Assembly (NCBI GenBank): GCA_023213315.1
Contig: JAKCPI010031547.1
Span: 60,050-124,049, forward strand
From: Euborellia annulipes
Lineage: Eukaryota > Arthropoda > Insecta > Dermaptera > Anisolabididae
DNA: 64,000 nt
Reading direction: 5' to 3'
The number at the start of each line of letters is the position of its first letter. Positions within the stretch are counted from its first letter, which is position 1. This document shows, piece after piece, positions 11,226-23,089 of the stretch. The translations under genes and the position numbers were made by a program. The notes under the pieces were generated by a model, which worked only from the letters and a program-made list of their open reading frames with translations, did no database searches and was not told the origin of the DNA.

Positions 11226-12108
11226 CTGATTACTAATATACCGGTATATTGAACTAGTGTGTTGTGAGTTCGTACAAGTTAGATAGAAGTAAACAATGAA
11301 TATGGAATGAATAAAATTATAAAGATTAGCTTGAATTTCGTATATCCAGAATATAAATACAAAGTTGTCCTGTACTATAAACGAAATTCAAACTATTTTT
11401 CATTCTAGCTTATAAGTAACCACACAAAACACATAATCAATATACTAAGTACTAATAATATGTTTCTAAAATGTTCCCATATACTTTTTTGTTATATTTT
11501 ACTGAAATCTGAAGGTGGCATCTACACCTGGGTCAGATAAATTTGATTTAATAAAAATTACACAGGGGAACAAAAAAGACCTTTTTTTTTTGTTGACCGA
11601 GTATTTGGTTTGCGCTGATTTCAAAAATGCCATCTGTTTCGCCCCATCACGTCAAATTTTAGAACTATAGAGAAAATAAAATTTTAATATTATTATTATT
11701 ATAGGCTATTAATTAACAGTAACTTCAAGCCAATATCTAAATCGATAAAGCTAAAATAACGAATGAAAAATTCCCCTTTTGTATCCTCATCTCAAAATTT
11801 TCTTTTTAATTAAAATAATAATAAAATGTTACCGAGGGGCACCACAAGGTAGAGTAATTTTGAAATCTATTGGAATATGAGTGGTTCAAAGCAAAAGTGG
11901 ACCAAGTCCAAAAGTAAACAATTTTCTTAATTTTCCCTTTTTGTACTTTGGTGTAATAATGAACCATGTCCGAATTTAAATACTAATCCTACAGAGTGCA
12001 GCAGTTTCTTTATGCAAAAAAAAAAAAATCTGAAAAAACTAAAAATTCAAAATTCTGAATATAAAATTTAAAATCTATACTTAGATAAAAGTATAAATGA
12101 AGTTCTTA
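11226..12108 (+). repeat. duplicated segment, copy 2
   Basis: Matches 8385-9660 minus the retroposon. It includes the right terminal repeat of the 8287-9112 element at about 11525-11560 but not the left one. Confidence 0.9.
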
Positions 12109-12201
12109 ATGATTGCTGAGATGTAAAATAAATAAATGTTGTATATTTTACGAGGAATTAACCTTGATTCATTTTTTCTCAAAAGAGTAAAAAGTGGACT
12201 T

Positions 12202-12434
12202 CAGGGGCGTATATAGAAATTTTTTCGGGGGGGGGGGGCTGTTCTCAAAAATGTTGTTTTCCGCGGAACCAAAATTTTTTCTTTTAGAGAAGCAAAATTT
12301 TTCCGGGCCGAGCAAACATTTCGGGGGGGAGGGGCGGAGACCCATTATTGTCTCTATATCCCTATAGGGCTATATGCATTTAGAAAATTTCGGGGGGGGG
12401 CCCCTCGCCCCCCCCCCCCTTATATACGCCCCTG
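12202..12434. mobile_element. hAT-type MITE, CAGGGGCG ends, 8-bp TSD
   Basis: The left end is CAGGGGCGTATATAGAAATT and the right end is TTATATACGCCCCTG, with G and C homopolymers just inside. The perfect 8-bp target duplication GTGGACTT is at 12194-12201 and 12435-12442. The 8-bp duplication and CAG...CTG ends are hallmarks of hAT elements. Non-autonomous. Confidence 0.9.
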
Positions 12435-12442
12435 GTGGACTT

Positions 12443-13612
12443 GGTTCACTTTTGTTCTAAAGCCCTCACATGTACCGGGTAGTTAATATTGACTTCATAT
12501 GAAAGTCGGTCCCTCATATGGCCTGAGCAACCAACGGGAAAGAAAAGCAAAGCATTCTTTGTTATAAAATTTACAAACTAATATAAGACCTGAGATTCTT
12601 AAGGTAAATGAGAAATAGAAGTGAATTTTCACTAATCTGAATTCGCCACAGATTCAAAAAAAATATTTGAATATTTTTAAATCAAAGATAAAGACAAATA
12701 CACAGAACAACTTTTTTGACTCAGGGGACTTCAAAATCGTGACAACAAAGCGACACTGAAAAAATTTTAGGAAATTTGTGAGATCTCAATTTTCAATGAG
12801 TAGAGTATTTATTGACTTTTTGATATATTAACTGTGTATAAATGTGTTAAGTCTAGTCGACTCGACTCGAGTCGGGCCTTTTTCTTGTTCCCTTGTGAGC
12901 GAGAAAACTCAAATTCAGTTTCTGCAGACGGGACCTAAACCTCTCTTACTAGCTCAACCGGGGTGAAAGGAATGCAGCGTTTCGTAACAATTTGAAAAAC
13001 ATGAAATTGAATTTGCTCTACATGTGTAATAAAGTTTCATTTCAAAAAAATACAAATGAAATTTAATATCAAAATAAAGAATAAATGAATTTTTCCTTCC
13101 CCACCCTCAAAACAAGTATCATGAATGCGCTGTTATACATGAGGATGAAGTATAACTAATTAGATCCTCTGTAATAGGAAGAAAAATTAAATTTAAACAA
13201 TTCAAATTTAATTTTGGAATAACAATAAAAAGTTTAAATAAAATACATAAAAAAAGAAGATCAACGAGTTTTATTATAGATTTTTTCGATTTTTGCCTTT
13301 TAAAAGACTTGTACATAATTAATCTCTACTATCATAAATAATAGAGTATAAAAACTAATTGATTATAATATTAATAAAGCACTAAATCAATGTTTTATTA
13401 TAAATATTGACTATCCGATGAATCGCACTTTTATTCTGCGTTACCTACATAGACCTATAATTATTTGATCTAACCCTTTGTGCTATCAACTAATATAAAT
13501 AGAAAGAGAATGATAATTAAAATAGAATATTCCAATTTATATTACAAAAATAATTTATTTATAATGAAATGTTATTCTTCTGTTTGAAATAAAAAATTTT
13601 AACGTTAGTACT
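12443..13612. other. AT-rich non-coding sequence
   Basis: There is no supported gene. A short minus-strand frame (13316-13119) has no domain. A small GC patch, GTCGACTCGACTCGAGTCG, lies near 12855. Confidence 0.5.
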
Positions 13613-14273
13613 AAAAAAATCTGGTGTGACTGGGCACAGCACACAACTTTCTCTTACCTTCGGTAATCGAAAGTTGTGACTGTGCTTGTCACACCAGATT
13701 TTTGTGTTGAGATATATTTAGTTACCGACAGTAGGGTACATTTGAATTCAAGATGTAAAATTTATAAGTTTGGGAAAATATTTATATTTTGTTACCATGG
13801 CAACCATATTCCTATCTTTCCTATGAAGAACAAGAGTAAAGTGGTCTTCAGAATATTTCAATGGCAAAATGAGAATATACATTTTAAAGAGCATCTAAAA
13901 AATAATTGATTTTTGAATTTAAAAAAAATCGTTGGAGCGAATTTTGAGAAAATCGAAAAAAACTGAAAAAGTGCATTAGTAAAGTACTAGTACTCTTTGG
14001 TCGATTTTGTTCAAAAGCTTCGTGTCACGTCCCATGGGGGTGCCTGACTTAAATATAAAATTTCAACCTCCTAGGCCTTTTCGTTCTTGAGATATCTTGT
14101 TCACAGACACACACACAGACAGACAGCAACACACAGACAGACCATGTCGCGAAAACCACTTTTTTGGATTCAGGGGACCTCAAAACGTGAAGATCCATCA
14201 AAATCTCGACATCGAATTTTTGACATGAATCCAATACTTTCTCTCTATATATATATTACATATATACAGAGTG
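13613..14273 (+). repeat. CACACCAG-family element, full-length copy
   Basis: The best 5' end of the family: AATCTGGTGTGAC ... GTCACACCAGATT forms a hairpin whose loop strands CTTTCTCTTACC / GGTAATCGAAAG also pair partly. Then comes the conserved body, an (AC/ACAG)n tract at about 14105-14140 and the CTTTCTCTCTATATATAT terminal segment. Open frames over it are fragmentary and not conserved between copies. Confidence 0.8.
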
Positions 14274-14618
14274 TGACGAGCTACAAATTGAAAGTTTTTT
14301 GATGTGCTGTCACATCGGATTTTGTATATTTTTTCATCGTTTAAAATGATGTATAAATAATTTATTATCAAGGAATTATCTGGGTGTTTGAGACGATAAG
14401 TTAAAAAATGCAATCAAATTTAGTGGCCTATGGAATTTTACAAAATATGTTACTTCCTTCCTACGTCTATGCCATAAATTGTATATTATCGTCATCTAAT
14501 CATGTATGTGTTTTTTTAGTCAATTTTTAATATACAGGGTATCTGGGATGCCAATTTGAATATCAGAATTTTTTTTTTTTCATTTTCTCTCTCGGATGCT
14601 GAAGCCGTTTAGAGGTAT

Positions 14619-14991
14619 GGGGCTGTCCACATATTACGTAATGCGGTAGGAGGGGGTAGGGGCCTGGACAAAACGTTACTAATTGTGACATGGGGTACCT
14701 GGAGGTTTCTCTAATTGTGACATCACAATTCAAAGTTGAAAAAAAAGGTCGAATGTTTTTCGCATTATTTGAGTCACGAGGAAAAATTTACTAAAAAAGA
14801 GGTAAAATGATATGAATTTGGTATTGGAAACTTTAAGAAAAAGTTTAAAACAAGTTTCGGAGGGAGGGGTAGTTCTATGTTGTACGACATAATATTCGTG
14901 AGGGGGTTTGGTTTGTATATGACTAACTGTGACAGAAGGGGGGGGCTAGGAATACCTTCAAAAAAGGCGTGATGTAATATGTGGACGACCC
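14619..14991. mobile_element. MITE with GTCCACATATTACGTAA-type ends
   Basis: GGGGCTGTCCACATATTACG at the left pairs with GTAATATGTGGACGACCC at the right, giving terminal inverted repeats of about 20 bp. The interior is non-coding. The flanks do not show an unambiguous duplication, so I leave the superfamily open. Confidence 0.65.
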
Positions 14992-15234
14992 TTATATATT
15001 TATTTATTTTACGATTGTATTGGTGCCAACCGGATATCAGAAATTAATTAAAGAATTTAGAAAAAAATTGATTTGTTTCTTAGCGCACAAGAAAAGAAAG
15101 AAATATTCTAATTGTTCATAGCGGCCTATGGTGTCAGCTTCTACAAAGAACGACGCATTTAAATTCATTTATTTTACGAAAGAAGATCCGCTTACAAATC
15201 TGTGCGTGAAGAATTTTTTTCATTAAATAAATGA

Positions 15235-15515
15235 AAACAAATTCTCAAGAAGGCACTGGATTAGAATATTGGATAGCCCCCCAGGCAAACTCTACGAGGA
15301 GAGGAAATTGCTCTGACATCCCGTCCTTTGGAAGGGACGTAAAGAAGGTTCCCTCTCAGTGAAGCATTCTTCGAAAGGAGTCGGTGCTGAGGGAGTCCCT
15401 CCTCAACTAGGACATCCTCCCTAGCATAGAAGAGGTTAGATAAAAGGAACCGGGTGGAACCAAAAATAAGGTTTGGTTGATTGAGAGTGACGCCGATAAG
15501 TAACTAGAAAGTGAA
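15235..15515. repeat. GC-richer patch, possibly LINE 3' UTR remnant
   Basis: A moderately GC-rich stretch with CATCCCGTCCTTTGGAAGGG and CCTCCCTAGCATAGAAGAGG. The style recalls 3' ends of non-LTR retrotransposons, but I have no second copy in the window to confirm it. Confidence 0.25.
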
Positions 15516-15520
15516 ACTGA

Positions 15521-16379
15521 ATAACAAATTTTTTAAACAAAAGCTTAAAATGATTTTGCAGATTTTCATTTATATTTTTGTTGTTCAATAAGATAACATT
15601 ATTTATCACGTTTTTTAATCATATCGATCTCTAAATCTTTATCTAGGCCCTTTATATATAAAGGTAAAAGTTCTCTTTTCGCATTATTTAGCAAAAAGGA
15701 GAGAAAAAAAAAAATAATAATAATAAAAGATTTCATTGACGCGTCTACAAAATAAATATAAATTGTAACAGTGTGTGTGAATGGGTAGAAAGTATGGGGA
15801 GAGGGTGAGTTTATGAGTTCAATATACGACCAACCACACGACTATCGGCTAGCCGGTGCAAAAATAAAAAAAATTTTATGAGTTGGCTCGTTTTGCTCGT
15901 TTGCTCTTTTGCTCTCTCTCTCTCTCTCTTTCTCTGGCGCAGATTCCTGGAATTTCGCCCACAAAACTCGGGTTCATGTTTTGCTCTATATAATAATACA
16001 CTAGAATGTTATAATAGCAGCTTGAGGGGGTGGAGGCAGGCCTATATACTACAATATAAGCCAGCCAACTAGCGACAACAAAATATATCTACATAAAAAA
16101 GAATTATTTGCATATTGAAAAACACAACCGGAATATAAATTTACAGTCGTCGCTACTACAATTTTGGGGTGAGTTGTTGGGGTGTGTATAAAGTTTATTT
16201 GTTTGTTTCTCAACTTAGGAGATGGAATTTTTTTTAGAGTTGATTCACTATACTTTTAATAATATAATAAAATAATAATAAAACAAGTATGAAAAACGGA
16301 CTTTTCATAAAGTTAAGATATATATATATATATATATATTTGAGGAAGCATAAAATATAGATAAAAAAGTTCTCAAAAG
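15521..16379. other. non-coding sequence with TC-rich tract
   Basis: Mostly AT-rich. A (TC)n tract at about 15912-15935 ends in GGCGCAG at about 15943 and looks like a splice acceptor, but no donor or conserved coding follows. A (TA)n microsatellite is at about 16319-16339. Confidence 0.4.
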
Positions 16380-18091
16380 TAGACAGGGCTGGAGGTAGTT
16401 GAGTATGCAAAATTTGAGGACCGAATTCTGACAATGGATTTGGGCTAAGAATAGCTCCCAGAATAAGGATCGGATCTTGCCGGGCCAATTTTTGGTCAAT
16501 TTTTTTACCCCACCCCATAGGAAATCAATGGAGTGCATGCTAAGATGATGTGAAGATTTGCAATTATGGTCAAATTCAAGTACTTAAAACCTCAAACAAT
16601 GAAAAAACTGTCTTGTCAGCAACTGAGGGGATCCTCTAGAGTCCCCTGAGAAGTACTATCTTGCCACCAGTTGTGGTGGTCCCCTCTACCCCTTCATCTC
16701 TTTTCTCTCTCTTTGTTATAAATTTAAATATACGGCTTTAACACCATGCCAAATTGTGGGGACCGGCAATTATGTTCATAATCCACTACCTGGTATCCCA
16801 ATCAATGAAAAATACTATCTTGCGCCAGCTGCGGTGGTCCCTCTAACCCCTTCACCTCTTTTACTCTCTCTTTGTTATAAATTTAAATATAGGGCTTTAA
16901 CATCATACCAAATTGTGGGGACCGGCAATTATGTTCATAATCCACTAGCTGGTATCCCAATCAATGAAAAATACTATCTTGCCGCCAGCTGCGGTGGTCC
17001 TCTCTAACCCCTTTACCTCTTTTCTCTCTCTTTGTTATAAATTTAAATATACGGCCTTAACATCATGCCAAATTGTGGGGACCGGCAATTATGCTCATAA
17101 TCCACTAGCTGGTATCCCAATCAATGAAAAATACTATCTTGCCGCCAGCTGCGGTGGTCCTCTCTAACCCCTTTACCTCTTTTCTCTCTCTTTGTTATAA
17201 ATTTAAATATACGGCTTTAACATCATGCCAAATTGTGGGGACCGGCAATTATGCTGATAATCCACTACCTGGTGCTCCAATCAATGAAAAATACTATCTT
17301 GCCACCAGTTGTGGTGGTCCCCTCTAACCTCTTCACCTCTTTTATCTCCCTTTATTATAAATACACCAGGTAGTAGATTATGAGCATAATTGCCGGTCCC
17401 CACAATTTGGCATGGTTTTAAGACAGTACATCTAAATGTATAATAAAGAGAGAGAAAAAGAGGTGAAGGGAAAGGGGACCACCGCAGTTGGCGACAAGAT
17501 AGTATTTTCATTGATTGGGATACCAGGTAGTGGATTATGAACATAATTGCTGGTCCCCACAATTTGGCATGATGTTAAAGCCGTATATTTAAATTTATAA
17601 CAGAGAGAGAGAAAAGAGGTGAAGGGGTTAGAGGGACCACCTCAGTTGGCGACAAGATAGTATTTTTCATTGATTGGGATACCAGCTAGTGGATTATGAA
17701 TAATGCCGGTCCCCACAATTTGGCATGGTGTTAAAGCCGTATATTTAAATTTATAACAAAGAGAGAGAAAGAGATGAAGGGGTTAGAGGGACCACCACAA
17801 CTGGTGGCAAGATAGTACCTCAGGGGACTCTAGAGGATCCCCTCAGTTGCTGACAAGACAGTTTTTTCATTGTTTGAGGTTTTAAGTACTCGAATTTGAC
17901 CATAATTGCAAATCTTCACATCATCTTAGCATGCACTCCATTGATTTCCTATGGGGTGGGGGTAAAAAAAAATTGGACCAAAAATTGGCCCGGCAAGATC
18001 CGGATCCTTATTCTGGGAGCTATTCTTAGCCCAAATCCATTGTCAGAATTCGGTCCTCAAATTTTGCATACTCAACTACCTCCAGCGCCCG
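16380..18091. mobile_element. foldback element made of inverted 160-bp repeat arrays
   Basis: The terminal arms (about 275 bp; CTGGAGGTAGTTGAGTATGC outermost) are inverted copies. Inside them, a 160-bp unit (ATACTATCTTGCCGCCAGC..., TGGGGACCGGCAATTATG...) is repeated head-to-tail about five times from 16650 to 17358 and in opposite orientation about three times from 17364 to 17815. The flanks CTCAAAAG (16372-16379) and CTCTAAAG (18092-18099) match at 7 of 8 positions, a possible eroded 8-bp duplication. Frames such as TGNYVHNPL...INEKYYL are translations of the repeat, not genes. The structure matches the Foldback class. Confidence 0.8.
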
Positions 18092-18748
18092 CTCTAAAGA
18101 GAAAAATATTTAAATTTTAAATAATACTCATATTATTATTATTATTTTATAGAATATAAAAAAAATTAAAATATAGAAAAATATAAAATTTTATGAGAAA
18201 GAATTTGAAATTTAATTTAAAAATCAATTTATTACGCAAATTTTTTTTTTTTTTTTATTGAAAGGAACAGCCTATTATAGATCATTCAGAAAGTGAGTAC
18301 CCTAATAGTTTTATGAGATTGTTAGAAGCCAAAATATATCGTTATTGGAAACAGCCGTCCTTCATGTGAACAGACCATAAATTCATCGATCTGTCGAATC
18401 GCTTAGATCCGAGTTTGAGAGAAGCGTTTTGCTTGTTTTCAAAAAATGGAAAACTTGAAAAATCGGACACCGATTGAATATTTATTTAAAAAAAGGATTG
18501 TCACTGCACTGTTCCCTAACAAATCACCCACCATATCATCAAAAATTTATTTAAATAAATATTTATTCACATGCACAATTTTTTATATTTTCTAATTTTT
18601 CTTAAAGTGAATCAAGTGTTCACAAAAAGGACGGTCGTTTTTTACAAGGATATTTTTACTTTTAATAATGCTAAAGGTGTATTTATTAATTTAAATAACC
18701 GAAAAAGGTAGGTGCCCCTAGAGTCTCAACACGGATCTGCCGATATGT
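18092..18748. other. AT-rich non-coding sequence
   Basis: There is no gene, and nothing recognised besides a poly(T) run near 18241-18257. Confidence 0.5.
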
Positions 18749-18756
18749 ACTCAGCA

Positions 18757-19017
18757 CAAGGGCGGATACAAGGGGGGGGTAAAAGGGTAATTTCCCCCCC
18801 CCCCAAGATTTAAAAAAAATACTTTTTTGCAAAAAAATTTATTTTTAATGTAAAATTTTAAATATTAATACTTAAAAATTTGATTTGTGTTTATATTCTG
18901 ACAAACAAGTATAGAATGCGCCTTTAAATTACCGAAATTAAGAAAAAATTGTGTGCTGTGCGACCAGTCACACCAGATTACCCTCCCCCCCAATAAACAC
19001 CTCTGGATCCGCCACTG
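18757..19017. mobile_element. hAT-type MITE, CAAGGGCGGATAC ends, 8-bp TSD
   Basis: The left end is CAAGGGCGGATACAAGGGGG and the right end is CTCTGGATCCGCCACTG. The perfect duplication ACTCAGCA is at 18749-18756 and 19018-19025. The interior carries the right half of the CACACCAG hairpin (CAGTCACACCAGATTA). The same family recurs at 38239-38480 and, as a right end only, at about 26060-26106. Confidence 0.88.
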
Positions 19018-20133
19018 ACTCAGCATGCTTCACTACTGGACCACAGCACTGCACTCGCCTATTTAAATTTGATAGATCACTAAATTTCAGACTACAAGAG
19101 AAACGCCGGCCTCATCCCCGGAAAAATCTGAAGCGACGTTGTTCTTGTATACTGAAATTTAGCGATCTATCAAATTTAAATAAGCGAGTGCAGTATTGTG
19201 CGATTGCCGTACGGGGATGAAGCTGAGGTGAGGAGGAAGACAGTAGGCTATAGTATTGTTATCAGTGAATTCGGAATTGTGTAAAGGTTATTTTCAGATG
19301 CTCCAGGAGGCAGTGGCCTCAGAGCATAAATAAAAATCTATCTATCTATCTATTCCCGCTATGCGGGGTCGGCGGACCTCACTATTTCCCTCCAGCCCTA
19401 TCATGGGTTTTCGCAACCGAGAAGGATTGAGCAGACCGGCCCGTTGCACGGTCTGACGCCTGTTGGAAATAGGAAGGAAGAGACAGACATACAAAGAACA
19501 GAAAAACTGTCTGTCCCAGCTCGGGCAGCTCGTGGTCGCCATCCACGTACCCACAAGATATGGGCCCCTGTGCGAAAATGTATTTATTCTTCTAATAAAC
19601 TTTAATTTGTCGCCTTTTAAATATTCCAAATTTTAATCTCGTCTACAAACTCTGTGAGTGTATTATTTAATTTAGAAATCATTTATTCTATTATAGCAAG
19701 ATTAAAAAATTCTTCTCTTTAAATACCTCTATTAAATACACTAATATTCGTCCGTATTTATTCAATATAATTTATCTAATCTTATTTTTAATAACCAAAA
19801 GGTTAAAAAAATTAATTAAATACAAATATTTGAAAACTTTATTACACATTCATATAGGCTACTTAATTATTTTTACCAGTGAGAATATCAATATATGAAT
19901 AAATTTGTTAAATAAATTTGCTTATTTAATTAATCAAACAGAAATAATTTGCAAGAAAAGATATTTTTTCAATTCGAGATTATTATTATTATTTTGTTGA
20001 CCGAGAGAAAGAAAAACTTAAATTGACAGATGGATGGATTAAAATTAAGGAGGGATTGTCAACAAAGATATAAAAGAAAGATCAGTTGCAGGATCATCTT
20101 ATGAATACAGTATGATAAACACTCAACTCTCAC
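19018..20133. other. intergenic sequence with two retroelement 3' ends
   Basis: Besides AT-rich DNA it contains an inverted pair of AAATTTAAATA..GCGAGTGCAGT-like words around 19040-19200, a GGCCTCAGAGC tail at about 19310-19341 leading into (CTAT)n, and the minus-strand repeat described next. From about 19590 to 20130 nothing is recognised. Confidence 0.45.
19345..19575 (-). repeat. dispersed repeat with (GATA)n tail
   Basis: In minus orientation it runs from CATATCTTGTGGGTACGTGG through GGCGACCACGAGCTG, GTCTCTTCCTTCC and ACAGGCGTCAGACC to GTCCGCCGACCCCGC and a GATA microsatellite. A second, shorter copy lies in plus orientation at 38520-38715. The microsatellite tail suggests a SINE or LINE 3' end. 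Confidence 0.7.
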
Positions 20134-20393
20134 CAGGGGCGTATATAGAAATTTTTTTCGGGGGGGGGGGGCTGAACTCAAAAATTTTTCTGCGGAAAAA
20201 GAAAAAGTTAAGAAACTAAATTTTTTTCACACGAAATTTTTTGCGGAACATTTTTTCTTTTGCGGAATCAAAGTTTTCCACCCTGCGAAAAAATTTGTTG
20301 CGCTGATGTCTGTATATCCCTGTATATGTATATGTGTTTGGGAAATTTCGGGGGGGGCCCGGGCCCCCTCGGCCCCCCTTATATACGCCCCTG
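20134..20393. mobile_element. hAT-type MITE, CAGGGGCGTATATAG family
   Basis: Same ends as the element at 12202-12434 (CAGGGGCGTATATAGAAATT and CCTTATATACGCCCCTG) with G-rich and C-rich sub-terminal tracts. The flanking octamers do not match, so the insertion footprint is lost. Confidence 0.8.
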
Positions 20394-20559
20394 AAGCCAA
20401 CGGTTAAGTTTTTAGCAGTAGTAAAAAGAATATCTTCATATAAATTCCAAATAAATAATATTAATATAAGCTTAGTAGAAATAAAATTGATAAATATAAT
20501 GGTGAAATAAATCCGATTCCTAACAACCAAACTTTTTTTTTTTTTTAAATAAATTATTA

Positions 20560-20815
20560 AATATCTTTGGGGTTTGGTATAATCTATATTCCAAGGGAGC
20601 TGGTTCGGATCCCAAGCAGTCCGATGATTTTATTTAAGCCATTTGGATACCAAAAGGCTTAAATAAAAATGCCAGGACCCCCAATCGATATATTAATAAA
20701 TAAGGCTTATCGTAAAAAGTCATATGGCCTAAGTTGCCGAAAAGACTGTGTGTTTGTGTGTGTGAGTGTGAATGGGAAAAAGGTGTGAGTGTTTTTATTT
20801 AAAAAAAAAGTATCT
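20560..20815 (+). mobile_element. tRNA-derived SINE, second subfamily
   Basis: The head has a B-box-like GGTTCGGATCC. The body has AGTCCGATGATTTTATTTAA, GGATACCAAAAGGCTTAAAT, GGCCTAAGTTGCCGAAAAGA and a GTGTGTGTGAGTGTG tract before the A-rich tail. Related copies are at 32646-32913, 35630-35750 and 43018-43125. The A-box half is diverged. Confidence 0.7.
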
Positions 20816-20820
20816 TTGTT

Positions 20821-21025
20821 AATGTCAAAATAGTCTCATTTGCTAATTATTTCTTTTAATAAAAACCCAATATTTATACGTAAATAAGAGCAAGCCGCTA
20901 TCAGTCCGTTATATAGGCACCAATATGAAGATGTGCTAACCAGGTATAGACATTAAGGGGCATTTAAAAAATGAATCTAATAAAATAAATAATTAAAGTA
21001 TTTAATTTAATTATATAAATAAAAA
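20821..21025. other. AT-rich spacer, nothing recognised
   Basis: A short stretch between a SINE and a hairpin with no visible features. Confidence 0.4.
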
Positions 21026-21102
21026 TAGGCAACCTAATTGTAAAACTTTCCCGCTCTTAATAGTTGTGTAGCGGGAAAGTTTTGTCACTTGGTTGCCTAT
21101 TT
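21026..21102. repeat. hairpin-forming palindrome
   Basis: ATAGGCAACC...AAAACTTTCCCGC is followed after a 16-base loop by GCGGGAAAGTTTT...GGTTGCCTAT. The arms are about 28 bp with a small interruption. It could be the core of a short MITE. Confidence 0.75.
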
Positions 21103-21110
21103 TTTTTTCC

Positions 21111-22500
21111 AAAAAATGTCATGTTGAAAAATATCTAAGTTAACAACCCAAAAACCGATGTAATGCGATTAAGCACTATTTTTTATACAGTAAGAAGAAT
21201 GAAATTCATTAAACTTATTGTTTTTTTACATGTATAAGAGGGCTTTAAAATATTTTTTTTTTTTTTTGTGAGTTTATAATCAAACAAATAGAATACTCTA
21301 TCCTTCAATCCAAAATTGCATCTAGTTTTTTGTCATAGATACTAATATTTAAAAAAAATAGCCAATCGAGTCATATGTTTTAACTCCTGTAAGAAAATAA
21401 TTGTATTAGTCTTTGATCTAATTGAAATATTTATCAATTTAAAATTATGAATATTTTAAGATTAAAATAGTGTATTTACCTTTTTCAAGCTAGTGTTATT
21501 GGTTTATTTTCATTTCTTCTTTTATTCACAATTTAAATTGATTCACAAAAAAAAAATAAAATAAAAATTGGGGGTGTGGGATTTGGGGGGTCTGGTCAAA
21601 TGATAAAATCATCGGGGAACCGAGGAGGGGAGCCAAAATTAAGTTTCCATTTATTATAGAAAAAGTAAATGAAAATATTGGAGGCGAAAATAGGATCGGG
21701 AGAGGATCTTGGCTCATGCTTTTAGAAAAGATATTATTTTATTAGCATGGACCGGCCGGCCCTTTAAACGGCCGACCCCCGGGAACAATCAGTAGTACAG
21801 ACTGACAGGGTCTCAAGACGTCAGTCTCGGGGAAGTCATTCCCCATATTTATTTCTAAAGAAGTTCATTGATGTTGATAAGGGGGGAGGTTAAAAAAATT
21901 GGTTTAAGAAAAATAGTATATATTGAGATGGGGTTAATATCATAAACTAATATGAAATTTATTATATAATATATGTATATATAATCTATTGTCTCAATGG
22001 GTGTTCTCGAGGGTCAAGCAGAAGTTCATTGATGTTGATATTTGAATATCATTTTTCTTAATTATTTCACTTTATTAGAGGGAATAATATGGCGACCTGA
22101 TATAGTGAAAATTGAGGTAATATTTTCTTATTTTGTTTGTTTATTCTTTTTGATGTGTCACCTAAAAAAAAAAAAAAAATTTACACAATTAATATCAAGA
22201 AATTAGCGTGATTAAAAAAAAAAAAAATTAATAGGCCTACTTAAGATTTGATATTTTATTTTATTCGTCAAAATTAAAATATATTTATTTATTTGAGTTG
22301 ATGTTTTAGATCCAATTAATCAGTCACTTGTTTTCTTGTTATGCTTTTCTATTTATTTTATCTTGAAATTTTCATGCCACCACGGCATTAAGAATGATGA
22401 GAAATAATATTTCTAAATTTTTATAATGATGTCCTTGACTAAAAAAAAGAATATTTTTCTTATATCTTAGAGTAATTATTTTTAATGGATTTGATTAAAT
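21111..22500. other. AT-rich intergenic sequence
   Basis: The only distinct block is a GC-rich patch at about 21750-21840 with the palindrome-like CCGGCCGGCCCTTTAAACGG. The phrase GAAGTTCATTGATGTTGATA occurs twice (about 21859 and 22021). No gene is supported. Confidence 0.45.
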
Positions 22501-22506
22501 ATTTAC

Positions 22507-22574
22507 GTACTGAAGAATTCTCTTGGTTGCATTTGAAGAACGCCGAAGTACAGCCCCCACTCCCAACCACCCAT
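22507..22574 (-). other. candidate exon with strong splice signals
   Basis: On the minus strand a CTCCTTTGTTTCAG acceptor is followed by 68 nt and an AC|GTAAAT donor. All three frames are open. Reading from the first base gives MGGWEWGLYFGVLQM..., with the ATG exactly at the acceptor; after a 1-nt overhang from upstream it reads YGWLGVGAVLRRSS.... Which frame is used, or whether this is untranslated, cannot be decided from sequence alone. Confidence 0.4.
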
Positions 22575-22766
22575 CTGAAACAAAGGAGAAAATTATAAAT
22601 ATTAAATAAAATATTATTATTATTATTAAAAGTGGAATTTGAAAAAAATATTGAGAGAAATGAAAAATGAAATATATAATAATTGGTTAGTCGTATTGTC
22701 TAATATTTCATAAATAATCAGCTGTTTTTTCAAATTCCTTTTATAGATATTAAAAATTAGTTACCT

Positions 22767-22918
22767 TGAAGAAGTACTCGCAGAAACCCAAGTCTTCTGT
22801 CTTCTAAATCTAACCTACACCCAATCCCCTCTGTGGCTCAGTTGGCCACCTAACTCTTCAGTGGAGTGCCTCTTCTTTCTTGAGACGATCGCGAAACACG
22901 AACACTCCCGATAGACAG
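22767..22918. promoter_or_regulatory. possible divergent promoter with two donor sites
   Basis: A relatively GC-rich segment. On the minus strand TTCTTCAAG|GTAACT at 22767 is a donor that could join the acceptor at 22574. On the plus strand CGATAGACAG|GTAAGT at 22918 is a near-perfect donor. TCAGT initiator-like words lie near 22860. I infer first exons of two divergently transcribed units; neither has a clear ATG-started frame here. Confidence 0.35.
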
Positions 22919-23089
22919 GTAAGTCTATATTTCACACAAGTTATCGACAACGGAACGGTGAAACGCGCCCACACCCAAGTAAAGTTGAAGAAGAAATGAA
23001 AATAGAAAAAACGGTATTTGAATTTAAATAGTAGATCAATTATAATCCACCCACCTACCTAAACAATGTCATTCTAACGAGCTAAGGAG

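Noticed and set aside
15905..16072. Exon after the TC-rich acceptor-like tract
   Set aside because: The acceptor signal comes from a simple (TC)n tract; no donor, homologous peptide or partner exon is seen.
16650..17815. Protein-coding repeats (TGNYVHNPL...INEKYYL)
   Set aside because: The frames follow exactly the 160-bp DNA repeat, are broken between units and run on both strands of a palindrome.
20134..20393. Octamer duplication at this hAT MITE
   Set aside because: Flanks ACTCTCAC and AAGCCAAC do not match, so no duplication is claimed although the ends are clear.
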